Below, piece by piece: positions 49,110 through 60,400 of a DNA stretch of 64,000 nucleotides. A program made the translations under genes and the position numbers. The notes beneath the pieces are model-generated. The model was not told the DNA's origin. It searched no databases and saw only the letters and a program-made list of their open reading frames with translations. Within the stretch, counting starts at the first letter, position 1; the number at the start of each line of letters is the position of its first letter. Source of the DNA: Dendrobium chrysotoxum (Eukaryota > Streptophyta > Magnoliopsida > Asparagales > Orchidaceae); contig CM034301.1 in assembly GCA_019925795.1 (NCBI GenBank), positions 47,455,783 to 47,519,782 on the forward strand, in the 5' to 3' direction.

Positions 49110-51442
49110 GTCGAAATATCTTATTGCTATTTAATCTATCTTATATTTGCATAAAACAGTATATTTTTAATAAGCTTAAACATGAAATCGGTATGAAATT
49201 AGTAAAAAAAAAACTTAGATAATAATGTTTCGAATAAAATTTGATCTGAACGATCTCAAAGTGGTAACATTTATTTTAAAATTTCATTGAGATCCAAAAA
49301 ATAAATAAAATATCGTAACCTAATTTTTTATTCAAATTTGTTAAAAGACCGTAGCATTTTCCTTTACCTAAAGCAAGCTAGAACCCCTTGCCTACCTACT
49401 ACGAAATGGGGGAAGTACAATAATTCACATATGCTTTTAATTCACTGTTCATCATGATCTTAGAAACAAGGAAAGTTGAGGGTTAAAGTGCTTCCTACTA
49501 TTCATCAAAGCTTCAGTAGACCACGCCAGAACATATCAAATTGATCAAGCAGCACTAAGCAAGCAATAAAGTGTTGTAGGTCAGAACCTGTCCACGCCTC
49601 GCCCTGCAAAGCAGCTATGGATTTGGAGAAAAGGGCCTTTCATACTTCTAACATGCAACGGCTGTAGTTTTCCTCATATTTATTTTTTACATTTTCCTAA
49701 CAAGCTGTAATTACTATGCTAATTCTTTGTTGGCATAGGGGATTTTGATATCATTTCTATTTTTATTGATTATTGAATAAGTTAATTTAAGGGACCGTGG
49801 TTACGATCTTCAACGGGCAGCGGTGGCAGCCAGTAGAGTGATTGATGGTAACAGCGGTTGTTGCCAATGATAGTGGCGGCTAGCCACGACACTGGAAGAT
49901 AGTGATATGTAGATACTAAAAATATCTCAAAATTATTTTGAGGTATTTAAACAATACTTCAAGTTTAAATATAAAAAGTAATAATTGAAAATATACTAAA
50001 TAAAAATATTTTTAAAAATAGAAATGATACAAATCAGCTTTATTTAAGAGTATTGGATTTGATAAAACACCTAGCTTGGATTACCTCAAATTTCTTTAAG
50101 GATATTTGGAAGATTATTGCAAACTCTTTCATTATACATTTTACGTATTTCTTCTCCGCTGCTACCTCCCCAATCATGTCAAATACGCTAATATTACCCT
50201 TATATCAAAAAAATACTCACATTGATGCTCGAGTGATTATTAGCCTATATAACTTTGCAATGCTATTTATAAGATTATCACCATGCTCATTACTAGAAGA
50301 CGAAAATAACTTCTTCCCAAACTTACTCATATTGCTCAATCTACTTTCATTCATGACGGCGATATTGTAGATAACATTATCCTTGCCAATTAGATTATCG
50401 ATGACTTCAATGCTCAAAAAGCACTCCAAAATACTTACGCAACAAAATGGATATCAAAATATTTGTTGACAAAACAAATCGGAACTTTCTTTACATGAGA
50501 TTACTAGACCTTGGCTTCCTCTAGAATTTGGTTCATATATATATATAAGGTTTTTTTAATTGTTCAAGATAACGGGTATTTTAAATTCCCAACCTATGAA
50601 AAAGAAAAAGAATAAGGGCTATTTCATTGCAAGTAATTAGAATTCAGGATATTTAAAATATAATATAGAGTCAATACAATCTATTTGAAATTTATGAGAT
50701 TTTTTTTAATTAATTGAAATTAATAGACAGAAAACTAAAAAATAAAAAACAATTACGAGGCTCGCGAGCAGTGGCTCTCGAACCCACAACAACAAGGCTG
50801 CAGGTGCAGTTAGCATCACAATTGCAAGAGCATTGGTGGAGCGTCGCCATCGTGGGAGCGTCGCACTACAGGTCACGGTTGCAAGTTCGACGAGGTCACG
50901 TAGGGCCGTGATGGACTCGACGAGTTTGCCATGTGAAATCACGAGTGTGAGGTCGCAATCGGTTCTAATATCCTTCCGCGATATGTTTTTGAACTAATAA
51001 GAAAATTTATGATTCCTCAAATTTTTATTTTGAATTTATTTTACTTTCAATCAAACACTTTAAAATATAAAACCCCATATTCGAAATACAACATGTCGTG
51101 CACGCTTCTAATTGGTTGGTTAATTTTTGTGACACAAGACAGGCTATTATTTTACCACATGCACGCAGTTAGTCAAATGTTATAGGTTCATAAAATGAGT
51201 CTTTTAAACAAGTGAGTATATTCCTAAGCATAACTAAATGAATTGGTCAATTTTCACTTCAGGTCATTAAAATATCAAATTATAAACAATTTCTATCCAA
51301 ATAAACAAAAACTTTATAAATGAGTGCCGAATTGTTCATTAAATCCAATGCTACTCTACTTTGAAAGAAGTATATATAATTTATTGAAACTAAAGGACAA
51401 TAATGACGACAATAATCTCTAATACACAACAAACCTAAAATA
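49110..51442. other. Intergenic between the L1/MITE and the RlmN gene
   Basis: No gene recognised. 49800-49910 has a GGCAGCGGTGGCAGCC / GGTGGCGGCTAGCC patch in the opposite sense to the GCCACCACC core of the MITE at 41398 and may be a relative. 50755-50940 is GC-richer without a coding match. Several short open frames are AT-rich and unconvincing. Confidence 0.4.
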
Positions 51443-54400
51443 TCATAAAGCCGTCTGAAAGCGAAGGGGTACACGAAGTAGAGGTGGTTGAACTTCACCT
51501 GGCTCACCAAGTTGTCCACAAGCAGCCATCTGATCATCCCCTCTGCTGAGCCTCAAGAAAACAACACACCCAGATTCTGCCAAGACATTGCGGAACTCAA
51601 TCATCTTGTCCTCACTTGTGGGTTTGAACATAGATCCACGGTGAGGATTGAAAGAGATGAGGTTGATCTTACAAGGGATGTCACGAACAAGTTCAATGAG
51701 CCTCCTAGCGTCCTCAATACTGTTGCAAAAGAAAGGTAATAATTATAATGGAACACAAAGAAACAAATAATTGACTAAGTAAAAGGCAGAATATGAAATA
51801 ATGAAAAAGCGGGCAAAAGAATGAGCGCTGTGTGAAGCATGGTTATAAGTTGCCCAAGTAGATTTAGCTTTAACTAAACTTAAAATTAAATATAGCTCTA
51901 TAATCTACAAAATGAGAAATGAATGCAGAACATTAACATCAGTATCCTCCAGTAACAACAAGAACAGTATATTGGGGTTTTCCCTGGCAGTACAAATCAT
52001 ATTTCCTGTACAATTATTTTCTGGATTATCTTAAATACTACAGCTGAGAGCATGAAATGAACGATTAAAACTAATAAAAGTAGGGCGTGCCACCATAATG
52101 TTGAACCATACAAAGTATACTTAATATATAACTGGTAAAAATAAGATGCCAACAATTGAAGTATTAATCTATGAATTTCTCCTATAATTTTACTATAGAA
52201 AGCCTTTCAAAGATAAAGAATGATCATTTTGATGATATTGGAAATGAGTCTATAAGATGGTAGTGAGACTTGCAATGCTTAATGGTGCAGAATGTTGGCC
52301 ATTAAAATAGAAGCATAATATTAAATTAAGTGTTGTAGAGATGAGGATGCTCAAGTGGAAGAGTGGCTTTACTCTTAGAGACAAGATATAAAATGAACAT
52401 ATACGTGAAAAGGTTGGAGTTGCTCCAGTGGAAGATAAGATTAGAGAGAGTCGCCTTAGATGGTTTGGTCACATAAAACGGCGACGTTTCGATGACCCGG
52501 TTAGGAAAGTAGATGTATTAGATTTGACTTATGTTAAGAATGGTAGAGGTAGATCTAAAAAGACTTGGTTATAAAATATTAGAAATGACATTTCTTTATT
52601 AGATTTAGATGAGAATTTAACTCTTAACAAGACAATGGAAAAAAAAGATTCATGTAGCTGACCCCACAGTGGGATAAAGGGTTGTTGTTGTAGTAGTAGT
52701 AGTAGTAGAAATGAGTCTGACCTGTCATTCACTCCCTCAAGCATAACATACTCAAATAGAACTTTGTATTTATGTTTGAAGCGGATCCCCTCTCTTAAAG
52801 TCTCAAGAAGTAGGCTGAGATTATATTTACGATTAATAGGCATTATCCAATTTCTAACCTGCACAATTAAACAAATCAATAAACTATTTAGTAGGCAACC
52901 TTCTGTAGAAACTGACATTTGAAAAAAAAAAAAAAAAAGGTAGCATACCTCATCGGTTGTGGCATTGAGACTAACAGCTAATGCACAATTAGACTCCTTG
53001 AGGAAGCGCTTCAACTGAGGAACAAGTCCACTGGTTGAAACAGTTACCTTACGAGGACTAAAATGAAGACCTTGCTCATCAACCATAATAGCTGCAGCTT
53101 TAATAACATTATCTATATTATGAAGAGGTTCACCCATTCCCTAAACCAATAAATGAAGAGGGTCAGAGTTACAACATGACAAGCAACAAGAAAACTCAAC
53201 TTAGAAGAAACAGAGAATATTCAGGCTTAAATCACTCAACCTAGTGCCCTCAGGTCAAGACTAAGCTGAATGAATAGAGGTTAACATAAGGCACACAACC
53301 ATATCTGCATATGTTGCTGGCTGTGATCACAAAATGGAAAATCTTTTTTCCAGCAAAATTGGCAGATTCACTTTAAGAAAAATCAAAATCTAGAAACACG
53401 GATAATATAAGCAGATTTTAGTTTACAAAGGCAAAGGCCATCATATCCAGAGATTTAAAAACTTGCAAAATAGAAGAAAGGTGCTCACCATGAATACAAC
53501 ATTTGTGATTGATCCAAATTTAGTTGAAAACAACCTTCTTGCAAAAATGGCTTGTTCAACTATTTCAGCGGTTCTCAAATGCCTTCTCAAACCCATCCTA
53601 AACAATAGCATTCACCAATTAGCATTTGTTTAGCACAAGCAAACCAATTACTGAAAGGCTTAGGCAGTACAACCACAACTAAAGACTTACCTTCCAGTAT
53701 AACAGAATTGGCAATTCATGGCACATCCAACTTGACTTGAAACACAAACAGTAGTCCTTCCCCTGCTACAAGGAATCACTACCGTTTCTATCACCAATCC
53801 ATCATCCAAAGTGAACAATATCTGCAACCTCCTGCGAGTTCAAATATTAATCAAATGTCCTGAAAACATTGCTGCACTGGAAATGAAATTTCTGCCCCAC
53901 ATGGCCAAGCTACACAGAGAAATTTCACAGAACTATTAAGAACAAAAGTGCAATAACATCAAACGATAAAAGACAGAAGAAGGTACCTTGTGAGTTCCGT
54001 CTGAGGCTGTAAGAACATCTTTCACTGATAATGGCTTCATATCAGTATTCTCAGTCAACATTCTTTTGAAATCTTTATTTAAGCCTGCAATGATGACTAT
54101 TATAGCTTCAATGCATTTCTTCCATGTCTTACTACATAGAGAAAATATAACTCAAGTAAATAGAGATTCAAAGCAGGAAGATGCCATCTCTCATCAGTGG
54201 TTAAAAGCACAAAAGATATAAGAAAATGATTTATTAGTGCTACAAAATGCTAAAGAGAATTAGTAATTTTTCAATTACAATTTCATGCATGAATATCATC
54301 ACTAAGATGACAACTGTACTTGCTTCTGGGAGTGTTTGATAGTTGATTAGAGACTCCAGCAACTATTTCATCAAGAGAACAACATGCATACAGACCTGTT

Positions 54401-57400
54401 AATTCATCATGACATTGTGCCCAGCAACTGTTCCCATAGAGGCACTTCCACAGCATTAATGCCTGTGCCGGCCTAAACCCATTTGATTGGACCCATTTCT
54501 GCTCAACAATGCAATTTCATGTTAGTATGCATCGTAGTTACATTGAAGAATGAATCACAGCTAACTAAAAGTACAAGTCTAATTAAATACAGTGCATTGG
54601 CTGCTCTATATTCACCAAATTTACGAACTCTAACATATAATTGTTCCAATTGGCTTTCCACTCACGTGCCGCTCACCATTTCAATTTTATGAAGCCTGGA
54701 AATCAACTTGAAATGCAATGACAAATTTGTAAAGGAGATGGAGGTTTAGACCAACGACCTAATGAATATAGTCAAATATGTCAATAGATGAAACAACTAA
54801 ACATTACTCTCTCTCTTTTGTCTTAATTTGTCAGATAATTTAAATTTAAATGTTTTGACAGAATGCTTGCAATTTATTATCTTGCAGCCTATAACCACTA
54901 AATTGAATGCATACTCCCTTTCATCTAATGCTAACTAAAAGGAGGGAGCGGCTAGGGCAAACTAAGCAAGGGTTGTTTAGTCTTTTGATGGGGGATTATT
55001 GTGTTTGCTTTAAATTAAGTTTTACATTAGGGTTAGGGTTTTCCACCTGGATTGTTGCTAATTTCTGTTTTGGTACTTGGCGTTCTTGGGCTCTAGCAAC
55101 ATCTAGAGAATTGGGAGAGATAGATCCTCCTCTCGAATAGAGGATCAATTATATCTTGGTATTTTCTTTCCACCCTCATCAATTAATACAATATATCTAC
55201 TATTTTTCTGGTTTTGCTTGGAGTCGTGTGGAGATTTCTCGCTGATTTCCCAAGATTGATAAGTTTCGCTTGAAATCTACAAGCGTTTCCTACCAAATTG
55301 GTATCAGAGCAGTTTTCCGGGCTGTTTTGGTGAATTCCTGTAGCAGAATTTTTGACCGAAACATGGTTTTTTTTTCTATTTTTTGGGGTTGAGATCCAAA
55401 TTTTTGAGTCTAACAGAGATCCAGGTATCGATGGAGGCAAAGAAGGTGAATGCGTTGGAAGAACGTCTTGAGGGGGAGATGTGCCAAATCAAAGCGACGG
55501 TGGAGGACAAAATTTCTTCCATAGAAAGCAAGTTTTTGGATCTTCAGGAGATGGTGAAGAAAATATGAGATCACCAAAACCAAGAGGGCCGGTAGGGAGA
55601 AATACAAATTCTGAAATTCGTAGGGAAGAACATGACGTGGAGATCGTAGAGGGAGAGGGGAGAAGACCCCATCTGGAGCCTTTCCAGAGGGAGGAGAGAT
55701 GCAGTAGGTATGGGGAGAGGCGTGAATATGTGAGGTGTGAGCAAAGGGGTGCTGATTGGGAAAGATGGGAGGGGGATTATGTTCGGAGAGGTGCTGATTT
55801 TGACCGAAGAAGGGGGAAATGAAAGAAGGGTTTGGGTATGAACACGGAATGGAGGATCGGGACACTTGGGGAGGGCCATCCACTTGGGGAAGGGGAAATT
55901 ATGGAAAATTCAGGGGAAATGCGAGAGATCCGAAGGTCTGAAATCTGAAGATGCCCATCTTTGAAGGGGAGGATGCACATTAGTGGATTTATAAGATAGA
56001 GAGATACTTTGCCGTCAATGGGTTGATAGAAGAGAAGACATTGACGATAGCTGGCCTATGTTTGAAAGGGAAGGCATTGGCTTGGTACTTGGAGAGACAT
56101 GAGGCAACCCATATGGAGTTGGAGGGAATTCAAAGAGTGCTTACTGGAATTTTTCCCTACCGGCTGGGAGAGGACTTCTATGAGCAGTTCTTTGTCCTGG
56201 TACAGGAAGGCTCGGTGGAAGAATACCGTGAGAGATTTGAGTACTTGGTGAGTCGACTGGATTGATTGTCTGAGACTATTCTAGAGGAGAATTCCATAAA
56301 GGGGCTTAAATCAGAGATCCGCGCAGCAGTGAGAGTCATGAGATCTCGTGACTTGGGAGAGGCTATGGAGTTAGCTCAGGTGATTGAGGATTAGAAGCAT
56401 CAGGAGAAAGGAGCCATAGGCGACAATTCAGGTGGCTCATAGAGGATGACTACCACTCTATTAGCACCTAAGGGTCTGACACTGGGCAACCTTCGTGAGA
56501 CCCCAAGGGAGAAGCCTGTAGGAGGAGGAAGTGGGAGAAACTTCAAAAGGTTGACTGAAAGCGAGATGCAGGAGAAGAAAACAAATGAAATATGCTTCCG
56601 ATGTGATGAGAAATATACTCCAGAGCACTGGTGCAAAGACCGGACTCTTCAAGTTCTCATTGTTTGTGATGACGAGAAAATTGAGGAGGCAGGTGGGAGT
56701 AGACAAAGGTAGAGGAGGACAAGCTGCATCCAGATGTGGCAGAGGTCTCCCTGAACTCAGTGGTAGGATTTACTCCGAGTCATACCATAAAAGTGAAGGG
56801 GAAATAACAGACAGGGAGGTGGTGCTGTTGATTGACAGTGAGGCGACCCACAATTTCATCTCCAACCAGGTCGTGGACAAATTGGGGGTGACATTGGTGG
56901 ATATAGGGTGCTATGGAGTGATGCTGGGTACGGGGAGGATGAAGTCATACCGGTGGATATGTAGGGGAGTAGTGTTGACCATACATGGGGTTCAGGTGAG
57001 AGAGAATTTTCTCATTGGAGTTAGTGAGCATTGATGTCATCCTGGGGATGAAGTGGCTGCAGACCTTGGGGAATACCAAGGTCAACTGGGGAGCATTGAC
57101 GATGGAGCTGATGGTGGAGGGTAGAAGTGTACTGAAGCCATGGTGTCACTTAAAACCATGGTGAGAAGCATACAAGAGATGGGGGAAGGTTTCCTGGTGG
57201 AGCTACAGAGGCTAGAGGAGATCAGATCGGAGGGTGGAGACATTCCTCCTTCAGTACAGCCATTGATTCAGCAATTCAGTGAGGTCTTTCAGCCACCTCA
57301 AAGATTGCCACCACCTAGAGAGCAGGAGCACGCTATTACCCTAAGGGAAGGGGTGTCACCCATCAGTGTAAGGCCATATCATTACCCTCAATTTCAGAAG

Positions 57401-60400
57401 GATGAACTTGAGAAATTGATCAAAGAAATGCTAGAGGCAAAGATTATCAGACCAAGTGCGAGCCCTTTTTCTAGTTCAATGCTACTGGTTAAGAAAAAGG
57501 ATAGGAGTTAGAGATTCTGCATGGATTATAAGGCTGTGAATAAAGAAACTATACTAGACAAATTTCCCATCTCAATGATAGATGAGCTGAGTGGGGTAAT
57601 TATCTTCACCAAGATAGATCTGAAGTCAGGGTACCATCAGATCCGAATGAAAAAGGGAGTACTTACCGAAGACTGCTTTCAAAATGCATGAGGGATATTA
57701 TGAGTTCCTGGTGATGTCTTTTAGCCTCACTAATACCCCAGCCATCTTCTAATCCCTAATGAACAAGGTGTTCCAACCCTATCTCAGTAGATTTGTGCTG
57801 GTCTTCTTTAATGATATCCTACTGTACATTAGGTCAGATGAAGAACATTGGGAGCATTTGAGGACGGTCCTATAGGTGTTAAAGGAGCAGCAACTGAGGG
57901 CCAATTTGAAGAAATGTTGCTTTGCACATGCCAGGATGGAATACTTGGGACATGTAGTATCTCAGGAGGGTGTGACCGCTGATCAAGCTAAGATTGAGAC
58001 TATGCTGAGATGGCCACTTCCAAAGAATTTTAGGGAGCTGAGGGGGTTCCTAGGGCTGACAGGCTACTACAGGAGGCTTGTGAGGGGCTATAGCACCATC
58101 GCCTGACCACTGACAGAACAATTGAAGAAGGATATATTTTTTTTTTGAGGGGGGGGGGGGGGGGGGGGGGGCGTCCACAACAGCTTTTGAGAGGTTGAAG
58201 AAGGTCAGGACCCATTGCTTACTTGGCCTGAGGGGCTTGCACTTGAGGATTGGGAGCATTACTCATGCAATGCCACCGACCCATTACTTACTTCAGCCAC
58301 GTGTTGACAATTAGAGCTAAGTTGAAGTCAATCTATGAGAGGGAGTTGATGGCTATTGTGCTAGCCATCCAGAAGTGACGACCTTACTTGTTGGGTTGAC
58401 ATTTCATTGTCAAGACAGACCAGCGGAGCCTGAAGTATTTATTGGAGCAGAGGATAGTAACAGAGGAGCACCATAAGTGGATGTCAAAATCATTGAGATA
58501 TGACTTTGAAATTTAATATAAGCCCGGGATAGAAAACAAGGCGATGAATGCCTTGTCCAGATATATAGGGGAGCTACAGGAGATGGCCGTATCGATACCT
58601 CTGATGTTGGATTGGGGGGCCATTAAGGAGGATAGTGCACCGGATGAGGAGCTGGGGATGATTAGGGTAGATTTATTGAAGGATGAGAGTAGTCACCAGG
58701 GCTATTCTCTAAAAGAGGGGAGGCTTCTATACCAGGGGAATTTTTTGAAGCCCAGGACATCAATCCACATTTCACACATGCTCCAATAGTTCAATGAGAG
58801 TGCTATTAGAAGTCATTTTGGGGTGCAAAAGACTTATAGGAGACTCGCCTCAGAGTTGTATTGGAAGGGGATACACAAGGATGTGGAGGAGTTTGTAGCC
58901 GGTTGTGAGATTTATCAGAGGAACAAGTACATGACCATGGCTCCAAGAGGATTATTGCAGCCCTTAACTTTACCAAATCGGGTGTGGGAGGTCTCCATGG
59001 ATTTTATAGAAGGGTTACCCCGATCTGAAGAGTTCACAGTAATTCTAGTGGTAGTAGACAGACTGAGCAAGTATGCTCATTTCATTCCCCTACAACACCC
59101 CTACACGGTAGTGATAGTGGCATCAACTTTCATCATGAAAGTGGTCAGATTGCATGGGATATCGGAGTTTATAGTATCCGACAGGAATAAGGTGCTCCTC
59201 AAACATTTTTGGAGGGAGTTATTCATACTATAAGGGACAGTACTGAAGAGGAGCAAAGCCTATCACCCGCAGACAGGTGGGCAGACAGAGGTGGTAAATA
59301 GGAGCTTGGATACATACCTATGATGTTTTGTGTCGAAAATACCTCAACTTTAGGCTAAGTGGTTAGCATGGGTAGAGTACTGGTACAACACTTTGTATTA
59401 TTCTACTTCTCAGATTATCTCATTCAAGGTGTTGTACGGACGAGATCCACCTCACCTAGTGCATTTTGGGCAAAGTGGCACTCCAGTTTCTTTAATAGAA
59501 GAATATTTGGAGAAGAGAGACAGGGTGTTAGAAAAATTGAAGAGGCATTTATTGAGGGCTTAGCAGATTATAAAGAAACAGGCAGATGGGCATAGAAAGA
59601 ATATCCAATTTGAGGTAGGGGAGAGAGTGTTCTTAAAGCTATGGCCTTATAGGCAAGAACAGCCGCCAACAGGAGGAATGAGAAGCTTGTCCTAAGGTTC
59701 TTTGGGCCATATAAGGTATTGGAGAGGATTGGATTACCATCAGCACCGACTATACATCCCGTGTTCCATGTGCCACAACTGAAAAGAGCAATTTGGGGTT
59801 ATGCGGCTAGTTCTGAGTTACCAGTGACACTGACAGAAAATTTGGAGGTGGTATTAAAACCACTAGAGTTGATGGGGGTTTGTTAGGTAGAAGAGAGAAC
59901 TAAGGAGGTTCTGATTAAATGGAAGAGACTAATGGACTACGACGCCACATGGGAGATATATGAGAGAGTGAAGTATTAGTTCTTGTCCTTTCAACTTGAG
60001 GATAATGTAATTGTTTGGGAAGAGGGTATTGTTAGACAGGTCCATGCTGGATCGGTCTAGTCGGCCCTAGGCAAGGGCCTGGCTCAATTTTATTCAAGCC
60101 AGACCAATATCCAGACCTTGGTACAGCCAGCCCCCCGGGGGCCACTATTTAAATCTTGGAGGGAAAGGAGGGGATGGCTAGGGCAAACTATGCAAGGGTT
60201 GTTTAGTCTTTTGGAGGGGATTATTGTATTTGCTTTAAATTAGGTTTTGCATTAGGGTTAGGGTTTTTCCATATGAATTATTGTTGATTTCTGTTTTGAT
60301 GCTTAGCGTTCTTGGGCTCTAGCAACATCTAGAGAATTGGGAGAGATAGATCCTCCTCTCGAATAGAAGATCAATTCTATCTTGATATTTTCCTTCCACC

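Noticed and set aside
55571..55883. Minus-strand Pro/Ser-rich open frames opposite the chromovirus gag
   Set aside because: Antisense shadow of the purine-rich gag sequence.
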